This document shows positions 21,159 to 30,611 of a stretch of DNA of 64,000 bases, piece after piece. The notes below the pieces were generated by a model that worked only from the letters and a program-made list of their open reading frames with translations, was not told where the DNA came from and did not search any database. How positions within the stretch are numbered: position 1 is the first letter of the stretch; the number at the start of each line of letters is the position of its first letter. The DNA lies in contig CAYSBR010000004.1 in NCBI GenBank assembly GCA_964429385.1, positions 1-64,000 of the forward strand, in the 5' to 3' direction. Source of the DNA: UBA2377 sp964429385. Its GTDB lineage: Bacteria > Verrucomicrobiota > Verrucomicrobiia > Opitutales > Opitutaceae. The translations under genes and the position numbers were made by a program.

Positions 21159-21269
21159 GGGGGCAGTTTAGGAAGCTGCGGGGTTTTACGAATACAAATT
21201 GCACTGATGCCGGCGGCGGCCGGGAAAAGAGCCTTGCGGCCCGGTGGCGGCAGGAGGCTTAATCCACCC

Positions 21270-22373
21270 ATGAGCGAGCTCAAGCGCACCCCCTTGCGTG
21301 ATTTTCACGCTGCCCACGGTGGCCGGTTGGTGGATTTTGCCGGCTGGGAGATGCCGGTGCAGTACCGGAGCATCCTGGAAGAGCATAAGGCCGTACGGCG
21401 GGCGGCGGGGCTGTTTGATGTCAGCCATATGGGCGAGGTCGAGGTGCGTGGTCCGGGGGCTGCGGCCTATTTGAACCACCTCGTGACGAATGATGTCACC
21501 AAGCTGTATCCCGGTCGGGTGCTATACTCTCCCATGTGTTATCCCAACGGCGGGGTCGTGGACGACCTGCTCATCTACATGCGGGCACCGGAGGACTACT
21601 TTCTCTGCATCAATGCCGGAAACATCGCCAAGGATCTCGATTGGCTCCGGGCGCAGGCGGCGGGATTTGAGGTGAGCGTGACCGACCGTTCCGCCGATTA
21701 TGCGTTGCTCGCGGTTCAGGGTCCGCAGGCGGCGACCATCGTGCAATCGCTGACCGGGGCAAAACTGGAGACGTTGAAATACTACCACTTTGTTGAAGGC
21801 ACGGTTGCAGGCGTGCATGGCCTCATCAGTCGCACGGGCTACACCGGTGAGGATGGTTTTGAGCTCTATCATGCAGCGGAGGATGCCTCGGCGCTGGCCG
21901 CCGCGTTGCTGGAGGCTGGTCGGCCCCATGGGTTGGAACTCGCGGGGCTGGGGGCACGCGACAGCCTGCGCCTGGAGGCGGGTTATCCACTCTATGGTCA
22001 TGAGATCACGGCGGACATTTCCCCGTTGACCGCGGGGCTGGGCTGGACCGTGAAGCTGGACAAAGGCGCCGATTTCATCGGCCGCGAAGCCCTGGCGGCT
22101 GAGAAACAAAACGGCTCTTCTCAGCGTGTGGTCTTCTTCAAGACCGGCGACCGGCGCATCGTGCGTGCGGACACCGTTGTGCGCGATGAAAGCGGGGCCG
22201 AGGTGGGCCGGGTTGTCTCGGGCACGCTTTCACCGGTGCTCAACGAGGCAATCGGCTCCGCTCTGGTGGAGGCCGCCGCGGCGGCCCGCCCGCTGCAGGT
22301 GGATATCCGCGGGACCGGGATCAATTTGCATCTCGTCAAACCTCCGTTCGTCGAACTAAAAAAATCCTCATGA
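21270..22373 (+). CDS. gcvT: Glycine cleavage T protein (aminomethyltransferase)
   Basis: A 367-residue tetrahydrofolate-dependent aminomethyltransferase of the glycine cleavage system. Landmarks: LVDFAGWEMPVQY and GLFDVSHMGEVEVRG at the N-terminus, YPNGGVVDDLLIYM with the catalytic aspartate near residue 100, SRTGYTGEDGFELY near 190 and LGARDSLRLEAGYPLYGHE near 230. ATG at 21270 was chosen because the frame continues far upstream through unrelated sequence opposite the CNNM gene. Its stop overlaps the gcvH start (ATGA). The P protein is not in this window, which is unusual because gcvP often follows gcvH. I looked for a glycine riboswitch upstream and saw none. Confidence 0.96.
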   Translation: MSELKRTPLRDFHAAHGGRLVDFAGWEMPVQYRSILEEHKAVRRAAGLFDVSHMGEVEVRGPGAAAYLNHLVTNDVTKLYPGRVLYSPMCYPNGGVVDDLLIYMRAPEDYFLCINAGNIAKDLDWLRAQAAGFEVSVTDRSADYALLAVQGPQAATIVQSLTGAKLETLKYYHFVEGTVAGVHGLISRTGYTGEDGFELYHAAEDASALAAALLEAGRPHGLELAGLGARDSLRLEAGYPLYGHEITADISPLTAGLGWTVKLDKGADFIGREALAAEKQNGSSQRVVFFKTGDRRIVRADTVVRDESGAEVGRVVSGTLSPVLNEAIGSALVEAAAAARPLQVDIRGTGINLHLVKPPFVELKKSS

Positions 22374-22753
22374 GCAACGTCCCCGCCGATCTCCGCTACG
22401 CAAAGTCCCACGAATGGCTGAAGCTGGCCGATGATGGCACGGCTACTGTTGGCATTACCGACTACGCGCAGAATTCACTGGGGGATATCACCTTTGTGCA
22501 GATGCCCAAAGTGGGTGCGGTGCTGGCCGCCGGAGCTCCGTTCGGCGTCGTGGAGTCCGTGAAGGCGGCATCGGATCTTTACGCGCCGGTTTCCGGCACA
22601 GTGCTGGAAGTCAACGCCACGCTCGATAGTGCGCCGGAGACGGTGAATTCCGATCCCTACGGAGCGGGCTGGATGTTGAAACTCAAGCTGGATGCCCCGT
22701 CTGCGGCTGATGGGCTGCAGGATGCCGCTGGTTACGCTCAACTCACGAATTGA
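22370..22753 (+). CDS. gcvH: Glycine cleavage H protein
   Basis: A 127-residue lipoyl carrier that shuttles the methylamine group between the P, T and L proteins. The lipoylated lysine is K65 in VVESVKAASDLYAPVSG, with the conserved ESxK context. It starts with the expected RYAKSHEWLKL. Translationally coupled to gcvT through an ATGA overlap. LpdA at 10.7 kb is a plausible L-protein partner. Confidence 0.97.
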   Translation: MSNVPADLRYAKSHEWLKLADDGTATVGITDYAQNSLGDITFVQMPKVGAVLAAGAPFGVVESVKAASDLYAPVSGTVLEVNATLDSAPETVNSDPYGAGWMLKLKLDAPSAADGLQDAAGYAQLTN

Positions 22754-22881
22754 TCTCCCCGTGCCCGGGGGATGGATGAGGGACGGTTGCGGTTGTGTGA
22801 CGGCGCGGGTATAACCCCAAATTCCCGCGTCACGGGTTGCGCTTCTTTGTATTATTACTCACTGATGCTGACCTTTTCACT

Positions 22882-23985
22882 ATGAATAGATTTATTGGCA
22901 TTTTGACGGTGGTGGTGATCGGCATGGGGTTGACGACGGGCTGCGCCCGGAAGGAGGGGCCGATTGCCGCCGCGACGCAACGGGCCCAGATCGTCGAGAC
23001 GTCACCGGTGATGCGAAATGACCTCCGCGAGACGCTGACGGTGGTCGGCTCCCTGGAGGCCAACGAGTCGGCCCAGATCCGTCCGGAAATCTCCGGGCTG
23101 GTGCAGGGGATCTACTTCGAGGAGGGGCAGGCGGTGAAGCAGGGCCAGATGCTGATGAAAATCGATGACGCGGAACTCCGGGCCCAGTACACGCAGGTCG
23201 AGGCGCGATTCAAACTCGCCGAACTCAACGTGGCCCGCAGTGAGAACCTCAGTGAGACGCGCACCATCCCGCAATCGGAGTTCGACCGCGCCCGCAGTGA
23301 GTTTGCCGCGGCCCGGGCCGAGCTGGAGGTGCTCAAGCTTCGGATTGAAAAGACGTCGGTGAAGGCGCCCTTCGATGGGGTGACCGGCGCGCGGCTGATC
23401 TCGCCCGGAGATTACGTGACCAGCAGTTCGGTGCTTACCACCCTCAACGACCTCAGTCGTCTGAAGATGAGCTTTCAAGTCCCGGAGCGCTATCTCTCCA
23501 AGGTGCGCGCCGGGACCGAGTTTCGCATCAGCTCGCGCAGCCTGGAGCTGCAGGAGCGTATCCTCGGTGAAATTTATTTCGTCAACCCGGTGATCGACCG
23601 GGGCACCCGCTCAAGTGAGATCAAGGGTTACCTGAAGGATGCCCCGGCCATGTTGAAACCCGGCATGTTTGCCAACGTCGAGATCACGCTGGAGGTGAGG
23701 CGTGGGGTCCTCACCGTGCCCGAAGGCGCCATCCTGACCGTCCCCAGCGGCACTCAGGTGATCGCCGTACGGGAGCGGGATGGCGAGAAAGTCGCCGAGT
23801 TTGTCCCGGTGCGCATCGGCCTGCGTACGCAGGGCCTGGCGGAGATCGAGGCGGAGGAGGGGGCTTTGACTGAAGGCCATGAGGTAGTGGCCGCCGGCGT
23901 GGGCGCGCTTGTGCTCTATCCCGGTATCAAACTGGAAACCCGGCCGCTGCGGGCGCAGTTCGCACAGCAGACCGTCACCCCATGA
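22882..23985 (+). CDS. RND efflux periplasmic adaptor (lipoprotein)
   Basis: A 367-residue membrane-fusion protein that links an inner-membrane RND pump to an outer-membrane channel. The N-terminal signal has a lipobox LTTGC, so the mature protein would be a lipoprotein starting at C23. A barrel-sandwich region (SAQIRPEISGLVQGIYFEEGQ), an alpha-hairpin coiled coil (about 105-150) and the beta-barrel and membrane-proximal domains follow in the usual order. The start at 22882 gives a proper signal peptide. The stop overlaps the pump start by 4 bp (ATGA). No outer-membrane channel gene accompanies the pair. Confidence 0.92.
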   Translation: MNRFIGILTVVVIGMGLTTGCARKEGPIAAATQRAQIVETSPVMRNDLRETLTVVGSLEANESAQIRPEISGLVQGIYFEEGQAVKQGQMLMKIDDAELRAQYTQVEARFKLAELNVARSENLSETRTIPQSEFDRARSEFAAARAELEVLKLRIEKTSVKAPFDGVTGARLISPGDYVTSSSVLTTLNDLSRLKMSFQVPERYLSKVRAGTEFRISSRSLELQERILGEIYFVNPVIDRGTRSSEIKGYLKDAPAMLKPGMFANVEITLEVRRGVLTVPEGAILTVPSGTQVIAVRERDGEKVAEFVPVRIGLRTQGLAEIEAEEGALTEGHEVVAAGVGALVLYPGIKLETRPLRAQFAQQTVTP

Positions 23986-26900
23986 TCCTTTCCGATCTTT
24001 CCATCCGGCGCCCGGTCATCTGCCTGGTCGCCTCCATCCTGATCATCATCATCGGTCTGCTGGCCTTTGCCAATCTGCCGGTGCGCGAATACCCGAGCAT
24101 CGACTCTCCGGTGATTTCGGTGGAGACAAGCTATCCGGGCGCATCCGCGGAAGTCGTCGAGACGAAGATCACCGAGCCGCTGGAGAAGGAGATCGCCTCC
24201 ATCGACGGGATCCGCGTCATTCGCTCAACCTCGGCCGAGGAGCAGTCGCGCATTTCCGTCGAATTCAACCTGAACCGTAATATTGACGAGGCGGCGAACG
24301 ATGTGCGCGACCGCGTCAGCCGCGCGCAGGGCCGCCTGCCGCCGGAGATCGACAACGTGCGGGTGTCGAAGACCGAGTCGGATTCGAGTCCGATCATGTC
24401 GCTTTCCTTCAACTCGGCCCGCCACACCCGCTCCGAGTTATATGAGATCGTGGAGCGCATCGCGCTCCAACGCCTGCAAACCGTCCCGGGGGTCGGCGCG
24501 GTCAACATCCGCGGCCCGCGCTATGCGATGCGCCTGTGGGTGAACGCCGATCGCCTCGCGGCCTACAACCTCACTGTCGCCGATATTGAGCGTGCGTTGC
24601 GCCAGCAAAATGTGGAGATCCCTGGCGGTCGCATCGAATCGGTGGCGCGGGAGTTTCCCATCAAAGTGCAGGGCAATATGGCGGAGGTGATCGAGTACGA
24701 GAACCTCGTGCTGGCGGCTGTGGGCGATTATCAGGTGAAGTTTGCCGATGTGGGTCGCGTGGAGCTGGGGCAGGCCGATTACCGCGGGGAGGCTTACTTC
24801 AAGGGCCGGCCGACGGTGGGGGTGCAGATCCTGCGTCAGGCCCAGGCCAACCTCCTCGACGTGGCGAATGGCATCAAGGAACTGATTCCGGTCATCCAGA
24901 GCGAAATGCCCGATGGCGTGCAGGTACAGGTCGGTTTTGACACGAGCGTGTTCGTGGAGCGTTCGGTGCAGGAGGTTTACAAGACTTTGTGGGAGGCCTC
25001 GGTTCTGGTCATTCTGATGATCTTCATCTTCCTGCGGGACTGGCGCGCGACATTGATCCCGCTGCTGGCCATTCCCATCTCGATCATCGGCGCCTTTGCG
25101 GTGATGAGCTGGATGGGGTTCTCGCTCAACGTGCTGACGTTGCTGGCCATGGTGCTGGCGGTGGGGCTTGTGGTGGATGATGCCATCGTGATGCTGGAGA
25201 ATATCTACCGGCGGATCGAGGAAGGGGAGTCGCCGATCCACGCCGCCATTTTCGGCGCCCGGCAGGTGGCCTTTGCCATCATTGCGACGACGCTGACGCT
25301 GGTGGCGGTTTTTCTGCCGGTGGCTTTCCAAAAAGGGCAGACCGGGCGCCTGTTCTTCGAGTTCGGCATCACACTTGCGGTGGCCGTGCTTGTCTCGGCC
25401 TTCGTATCGCTGACCCTGACTCCGATGCTGTGCTCGCGCATGCTGCACATCAAACGTGAGGGGGGACAGATCCAGCACAACTGGCTCTACCGGAAAACCG
25501 AGCCCTTCTTCGAATGGCTGAACCGGCTCTATTCGCGCATGCTGCGGGGGGCGTTCAACGCCAAGACGTTCGTGCTCGGGGCCACCCTGCTGCTGACCGT
25601 CGGCGGGTTCTGGCTTTACGGCGGTCTGCAGCGCGAGCTTACGCCGCAGGAGGACCGCGGCATTTTTACGGTGAATTTCATCCCGCCGGTGGGGTCAACG
25701 CCGCAATACATGCAGTCTTACTCCTACGAGCTGGAGCAGGAAGTGCTGCGTATCCCGGAGATTGAGCGCACTTTTCACCGGACCGGTGACGGCGGTCGTG
25801 CCTTCATCTTCACCACGCTGAAGGTATGGGAGGAGCGCGATCGGACGACCCAGGAAATCGTTGCGGAGTTCCGAGAGCGGTTGCGTGAGATCAGCACGGG
25901 CGGCCAGGCCTTCGCCTCGCCGATGCGCCCGCTGGGCAGCCGCCGTGGCGGCAGCGGTGTCGAGATGGTGCTGCAGGGCAGTGACTTTGCCGAGCTGCAG
26001 AAGCTCGGGCAGCGCTTTATTGAGGAGATGCGCGAGAGCGAGGTCTTCCTGCAGCCCCGGGTAGACCCGTCGCCGACCAAGCCGCAGCTCGAAGTGCGCA
26101 TTGACCGCGCCCGCGCGGCCGATCTGGGCGTGCCGGTCGCCGATGTTGCGACGACGCTTGAGACCCTGCTGGGCAGCCGCCGCGTGACTCAGTTTCAGCG
26201 TGGCAACCAGCAGTATGATGTGATCGTCCAGGTAGAGGATGCCGACCGTGCCTCGCCGAGCGATCTGACGCGGCTGTATGTGAAGTCAACCCGGGGCCAG
26301 CTCATCCAGCTCGGCAACCTTGTCTCGGTGGATGAGAATGCCGTGCCGGAGAACTACCCGCATTTCAACCGCCTGCGTTCCGTGACGGTCTCGGCCCAGC
26401 TCGGGGCCAACGCGACCATCGGCGACGCGGTGAAGTTCCTCGAGGGCAGGGCGGCCGAGATCCTGCCCCCGGGCTACTCCTTTGCGTGGGATGGCGAGTC
26501 CCGGGAGTTCGTCGAGAGCAGCGGTGACACGTTCATGCTTTTCGGACTGGCGCTGCTGTTCACCTTCCTGATTCTGGCGGCGCAATTCGAGTCATGGGTT
26601 CATCCGCTGACGATCTACACGGGCGTGGCGATCGCGGTGGCCGGCGGCCTGCTGGTGCTGTACTGCACGCGGTTCTGGGGCGCGCCCATGACCGACAATC
26701 TCTTTTCCCGCTTCGGCTTGATCATGCTGATCGGCTTGGTGGCGAAGAACGGGATTCTCATCGTCGAATTTGCGAATCAGCTGCAAATCTCGGGCAAGAG
26801 CGCCTTTGAGGCGGCGTTCAGCGCGGCGACTGTGCGGTTCCGGCCCATTCTCATGACGTCGATCGCAACCATCCTGGGGGCGGTGCCGATCGCCTTTGCT

Positions 26901-27104
26901 TCGGGTGCCGGCGCGGAAACGCGCAATCCGATGGGGATCGTGGTGGTCGGCGGTCTGACCATCGCGACTTTTCTCACGCTGTTCGTGGTCCCGATTTGCT
27001 ACACGCTGATGGACAATCTGTGCGTGCGGCTGACCGGGAAATCGAGCGCGCACGGCCTGAAGCGTGCGGATGAAATCGAACGCGAAACCCGCGAGCTGGC
27101 GTAG
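23982..27104 (+). CDS. RND efflux pump, HAE1 family
   Basis: A 1040-residue proton-driven inner-membrane transporter of the AcrB/MdtB type. It opens with MILSDLSIRRPVICLVASIL, has the periplasmic porter loops with SYPGASAEVVETKITEPLE, and the proton-relay pair D398-D399 in GLVVDDAIVMLENIYRR within TM4. Twelve helices are spread as in AcrB, with the second helix block beginning near residue 535. ATGA overlap with its adaptor gene makes a two-gene operon. Substrate unknown. It shares the family but not close sequence with the pump at 56156-59269, so the two are separate systems. Confidence 0.95.
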   Translation: MILSDLSIRRPVICLVASILIIIIGLLAFANLPVREYPSIDSPVISVETSYPGASAEVVETKITEPLEKEIASIDGIRVIRSTSAEEQSRISVEFNLNRNIDEAANDVRDRVSRAQGRLPPEIDNVRVSKTESDSSPIMSLSFNSARHTRSELYEIVERIALQRLQTVPGVGAVNIRGPRYAMRLWVNADRLAAYNLTVADIERALRQQNVEIPGGRIESVAREFPIKVQGNMAEVIEYENLVLAAVGDYQVKFADVGRVELGQADYRGEAYFKGRPTVGVQILRQAQANLLDVANGIKELIPVIQSEMPDGVQVQVGFDTSVFVERSVQEVYKTLWEASVLVILMIFIFLRDWRATLIPLLAIPISIIGAFAVMSWMGFSLNVLTLLAMVLAVGLVVDDAIVMLENIYRRIEEGESPIHAAIFGARQVAFAIIATTLTLVAVFLPVAFQKGQTGRLFFEFGITLAVAVLVSAFVSLTLTPMLCSRMLHIKREGGQIQHNWLYRKTEPFFEWLNRLYSRMLRGAFNAKTFVLGATLLLTVGGFWLYGGLQRELTPQEDRGIFTVNFIPPVGSTPQYMQSYSYELEQEVLRIPEIERTFHRTGDGGRAFIFTTLKVWEERDRTTQEIVAEFRERLREISTGGQAFASPMRPLGSRRGGSGVEMVLQGSDFAELQKLGQRFIEEMRESEVFLQPRVDPSPTKPQLEVRIDRARAADLGVPVADVATTLETLLGSRRVTQFQRGNQQYDVIVQVEDADRASPSDLTRLYVKSTRGQLIQLGNLVSVDENAVPENYPHFNRLRSVTVSAQLGANATIGDAVKFLEGRAAEILPPGYSFAWDGESREFVESSGDTFMLFGLALLFTFLILAAQFESWVHPLTIYTGVAIAVAGGLLVLYCTRFWGAPMTDNLFSRFGLIMLIGLVAKNGILIVEFANQLQISGKSAFEAAFSAATVRFRPILMTSIATILGAVPIAFASGAGAETRNPMGIVVVGGLTIATFLTLFVVPICYTLMDNLCVRLTGKSSAHGLKRADEIERETRELA

Positions 27105-27128
27105 GCCTGACAGAATCAGGGCCTACGC
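27099..27128. terminator. Hairpin between convergent RND pump and typA
   Basis: GCGTAGGCCTGA (27099-27110) pairs with TCAGGGCCTACGC (27116-27128), with one bulged G and a 5-nt loop. It covers the stop codon of the pump gene and lies 16 bp before the typA stop. There is no T run, so it is a bidirectional terminator only by position. Confidence 0.5.
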
Positions 27129-27143
27129 CGTCGCGGGTCGGGA

Positions 27144-28967
27144 TCAGCTGCTCTTGCCGGAGCGCTCGGCCTTGCGGCGCTCGGTGGAGCTGAGGATGCG
27201 CTTGCGCAGACGGATGTTCTTCGGCGTGACCTCCACGAACTCGTCGGCGGCGATATATTCAATCGCACGCTCCAGCGAGAGCTTGGCGGCGGGGATGAGC
27301 CCCGTGGCCACACCTTCACCCTGGGAACGGAAGTTGGTCAGCTTCTTTTCGCGCACGGCATTGATGGAGATATCCTCGTTGCGCGGATTTTCGCCGACGA
27401 TCATGCCCTCGTAAACCTGCTCGCCGGAGCTGACGAAAAGCTTGCCGCGCTCCTGGCACATGACGAGTGCGTAGGTCGTGGTCTCGCCGGCTTCCGTGGC
27501 GATGAGCGTGCCGGTGAGCCGGGTGAGCACTTCGCCCGCGAAGGGGCCGTATTCCTTGAAGAGATGGCTCATGACGCCGCGGCCGCTGGTGGCGTTGACG
27601 ACATCAATTTCCATGCCGATGAGGCCGCGCGTGGTGATGGTCGCCTCGATCATCGTGGAGTGGGGCAGCTTCTCCATGTTGGTAAGCTGGCCCTTGCGGT
27701 TGGCGAGATTCTGCATGATGGAGCCGACGCATTCATCGGGCACCTCGATCCAGACGGTCTCGTAGGGTTCGAGGCGCTGGCCGTCCACGATCTTCTCGAT
27801 CACGGTCGGACGCGAGACGAGCAGCTCAAACCCTTCGCGGCGCATGGTCTCGACGAGCACGGCGACCTGCATGGCGCCGCGGGCCTTCACGTTGTAGGTG
27901 CCGGCCTTGTCGGAGTCTTCGATGTAGATGGAGACGTTGGTCTTCAGCTCGCGCATGAGACGGTCGCGCAGCTGGCGGGAGGTGACGAGTTTGCCTTCCT
28001 GGCCGACGAGCGGGCCGTCGTTGACGCAGAACTGCATTTCCAAGGTGGGCGGGTCGATCTGCTGGAAGGGCAGGGCGTGGCCGCTTTCGTCGGCGGTGAG
28101 CGTATCCCCGATATCAATGTCTTCGAAACCGGAAATGCCCACGATGTTGCCGGCGTGAGCGCTCTCTCTTTCCTGTGTGCCCAAGCCGGTGAATTCAAAG
28201 ACTTTGGTGACCTTGGCACGCACCCGGCGGCCCTCTTCGGCGTGCCGGATGACCCAGACCGGGTCGCCGACATTGACGGAACCGCCGAGGATCTTGCCCA
28301 CGGCGATACGGCCGACGTAATCGCTCCAATCGATGTTGGAGACGAGCATGTGGAAAGGATCCTCGGGTTTCGCGAATGGCGGCGGAATATGGTCGAGGAT
28401 GGTCTGGAAGAGGGGAGTCATGTCCTTCTTCTCGTCCTCAAGGTGATACATCATGTAGCCATCGCGGCCCGAACCATAAACGACGGGAGCGTCGAACTGC
28501 TCGTCATCGGCGTTGAGCTCCAGCAGGAGCTCCAGCACCTTGTCATACATCTTTTTCGGGTCGGCGTTGTCACGGTCGATCTTGTTGATGACGATGACGA
28601 CCTTGAGGCCGTGGGCGAGGGCCTTGCGCAGCACGAAACGCGTCTGGGCCTGCGGGCCGTCGTAGGAGTCAACGACGAGGAGCACCCCGTCCACCATGCG
28701 CATGGCGCGCTCGACCTCGCCGCCAAAGTCGGCGTGGCCGGGGGTATCGAGGATGTTGACGATCTTGCCCTGCCAATGGACGGAGGTGTTCTTCGCCTTG
28801 ATCGTGATGCCCTTTTCCTTCTCCAGATCCATCGAGTCCATCACTCGCTCTTCGACCTGCTGGTTGGCGCGGTAAGTTCCGCCTTCCTTGAGCAATTGGT
28901 CAACCAGGGTGGTCTTCCCGTGGTCAACGTGAGCGATAATGGCGATGTTCCGGATGTTCTGGTTCAT
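27144..28967 (-). CDS. typA: Ribosome-associated GTPase TypA/BipA
   Basis: A 607-residue translational GTPase that binds the 70S ribosome and aids ribosome assembly and stress growth. G1 is AHVDHGKTTL near residue 12, G2 lies in KGITIKAKNTS, G3 is DTPGHADFGG near 73 and G4 is INKIDRDNADP near 130. The EF-G-like domains and the BipA-specific C-terminal domain follow (KEYGPFAGEVLTRLTGTLIA, SSGEQVYEGMIVGENPR). I used ATG 28967 (MNQNIRNIAIIAHVDHG). The frame runs further upstream, but those residues lie opposite the RDD gene and look non-coding. Confidence 0.97.
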   Translation of the reverse strand: MNQNIRNIAIIAHVDHGKTTLVDQLLKEGGTYRANQQVEERVMDSMDLEKEKGITIKAKNTSVHWQGKIVNILDTPGHADFGGEVERAMRMVDGVLLVVDSYDGPQAQTRFVLRKALAHGLKVVIVINKIDRDNADPKKMYDKVLELLLELNADDEQFDAPVVYGSGRDGYMMYHLEDEKKDMTPLFQTILDHIPPPFAKPEDPFHMLVSNIDWSDYVGRIAVGKILGGSVNVGDPVWVIRHAEEGRRVRAKVTKVFEFTGLGTQERESAHAGNIVGISGFEDIDIGDTLTADESGHALPFQQIDPPTLEMQFCVNDGPLVGQEGKLVTSRQLRDRLMRELKTNVSIYIEDSDKAGTYNVKARGAMQVAVLVETMRREGFELLVSRPTVIEKIVDGQRLEPYETVWIEVPDECVGSIMQNLANRKGQLTNMEKLPHSTMIEATITTRGLIGMEIDVVNATSGRGVMSHLFKEYGPFAGEVLTRLTGTLIATEAGETTTYALVMCQERGKLFVSSGEQVYEGMIVGENPRNEDISINAVREKKLTNFRSQGEGVATGLIPAAKLSLERAIEYIAADEFVEVTPKNIRLRKRILSSTERRKAERSGKSS

Positions 28968-29091
28968 GTGGATGGCATGGCTTTCGGTTGAAAAAGGGGT
29001 CCAAAGTGAAAACCGGTTTGAGCGAATGCAAGAATGAAGGAAGGCGGAAACCGGACTTGCCCGCAGGGAGGGGGGAGGGCATCGCTGAGGC

Positions 29092-29904
29092 ATGTCGAAG
29101 CAGCCGGATGACCCCATCAAGCCCACTGGTCGCGTGGTGCGGGCGGAGGCCCTCGCGGTCGCGCCGGAAGTGCTGGGCCGCCCGCTGGCGGCTCCATGGC
29201 GGCGTTTGGCGGCCATGGGGATTGATGTGGTTGCGGTGGGGTTGCTGTCTCTGCTTTCGACGCCCTTTCTTGCGCTGGGCACGGGGTTTCTGCTGTTTTT
29301 TCTGCTGGGTAATCGTGCGGATGTTCCGCTGGCCATGAAACCGCTGCGGTGGATTTGTCGGGGAGCTGGACTGGCTTTGATCGCCGTCGCGCTGCTCAGC
29401 CTGGGGCACGTGTCCTCGGTCCAGTCGCGGGATCTCAATCTGGAGGCGTTGACCGGGCGGGCCAAAAGTCCGGCGCTTACGGAAACGGTTCCTGTGCGGC
29501 CCGATGCTTCGATGTCGGAATTGCGCACGGCGAACGAGCGCCTGCGCCGGCAGGTGGAGGCTTTGAAGGAGGCGCACCATGAACTGGAGCGGGCCGGGGG
29601 CTCCTGGCTTTACCAGCTCAAGACCTTCAGCGGTACGCTGGGGGTGACTTTCGGCTGGTCGGGGATTTACTTTACGCTTGCGGCCGGGCTCTGGCGGGGG
29701 CGGACGCTCGGCAAGTTTCTGTTGCGGATTCGCGTGCGTAAGCTCGACGGAGGCCCGCTGACGTTTTTCGACGCCTTCATCCGCCATGGCGGTTATGTGG
29801 CGGCGGTGGCGATGGGGATGATGGGGTTCCTCAAGCTGCTCTGGGACCCGAACCGGCAGGCGGTGGAGGACCGGATCGCGGGGACCGTGGTGCTGCGGGA
29901 ATGA
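29092..29904 (+). CDS. RDD-domain membrane protein with internal coiled coil
   Basis: A 270-residue membrane protein. Hydrophobic segments lie at about residues 42-76 (two helices), 84-103 and 183-204. Between helices 3 and 4 is a soluble stretch with heptads (MSELRTANERLRRQVEALK), predicted to be a coiled coil. The C-terminal half is RDD-like, with LGKFLLRIRVRKLDGGPLTF and AVEDRIAGTVVLRE carrying the conserved Arg and Asp residues. RDD proteins are poorly characterised and some act in ion exchange. The start is an ATG preceded by GGGGGGAGGG. It is divergent from typA. Confidence 0.8.
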   Translation: MSKQPDDPIKPTGRVVRAEALAVAPEVLGRPLAAPWRRLAAMGIDVVAVGLLSLLSTPFLALGTGFLLFFLLGNRADVPLAMKPLRWICRGAGLALIAVALLSLGHVSSVQSRDLNLEALTGRAKSPALTETVPVRPDASMSELRTANERLRRQVEALKEAHHELERAGGSWLYQLKTFSGTLGVTFGWSGIYFTLAAGLWRGRTLGKFLLRIRVRKLDGGPLTFFDAFIRHGGYVAAVAMGMMGFLKLLWDPNRQAVEDRIAGTVVLRE

Positions 29905-29984
29905 GCGCCTGCGCGCACGTCATCCCAAAATACCCGGTCTGAGCTTGGCGGCAGGTGTTTGGGTTTGCCTCCTCCTTGCCGGGC

Positions 29985-30608
29985 TCACGGGGTGCCGGGG
30001 CGGGCCTTGAGTTCAGCCAGTGCGCATCGGCCGCGGTTGAGAATGGTCAGCCCCAGCAGGCCCAGGGCGACCGCGAGGACGATGTTCCCCCAGACTTGGA
30101 GCGATATGCCGAGTCCGGCCAGAAGGGCGATCAGCCCAAACAGAAAGGCGCGGTCGCTTTTGCCGAGGGGACCGTCATAGCGACGGGAGGCACCGATCTG
30201 CACGGCGACAACCCCGGTCATCTCGCTGATTCCGGCGAGGACGACGAGCGCCGTGATGAGCGCGGGGGAAAGACCGGGGAGCAAGCCGAAGGGCAGGTAG
30301 AGCGCCGCGTCGGAGATGACGTCGCCGACCTCGTTGAGAATCGCGCCCAGCGGGGACTTCATGGCGTGCTCGCGGGCGAGTATGCCATCAATGGCATTCA
30401 ACGCCATGCGCACGAAGAGGGTGAGGGGGACGAGCAGCCAGAGGAGTTGGAGATTTGGGCGCCAAGCGAGCGCGGCGCCCACGAGAAGAGAAAGGACGGC
30501 GGCGAGCACGGTAACCTGATTCGCCGTGACTCCGCCGGCGGCGAGCTTCCGGACGAGCGGGCGGAGGAGGGCCTGAAAGCGCGGTTTGATATCGTAAAGC
30601 GTGGGCAT
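29985..30608 (-). CDS. ynbA: CDP-alcohol phosphatidyltransferase, YnbA type
   Basis: A 207-residue multi-helix membrane enzyme of the family that joins a CDP-activated lipid to an alcohol headgroup. The usual motif is D-x2-DG-x2-AR-x8-G-x3-D-x3-D. Here it reads N-x2-DG-x2-AR-x8-G-x3-N-x3-D (near residues 72-98, ALNAIDGILAREH), so two of four metal-binding aspartates are asparagine. The start (MPTLYDIKPRFQALLRP) and this Asn pattern recall E. coli YnbA, whose function is unknown. It is the third gene of plsC-ynbB-ynbA, 3 bp after the synthase stop. Substrate is not predictable from the sequence. Confidence 0.85.
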   Translation of the reverse strand: MPTLYDIKPRFQALLRPLVRKLAAGGVTANQVTVLAAVLSLLVGAALAWRPNLQLLWLLVPLTLFVRMALNAIDGILAREHAMKSPLGAILNEVGDVISDAALYLPFGLLPGLSPALITALVVLAGISEMTGVVAVQIGASRRYDGPLGKSDRAFLFGLIALLAGLGISLQVWGNIVLAVALGLLGLTILNRGRCALAELKARPGTP

Positions 30609-30611
30609 GGT

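Noticed and set aside
20091..21269. Upstream extension of gcvT
   Set aside because: The frame is open but lies opposite the CNNM gene, and the family start matches ATG 21270.
21159..21269. Glycine riboswitch before gcvT
   Set aside because: The conserved glycine-riboswitch core is not visible in the 111-bp gap, only GC-rich sequence.
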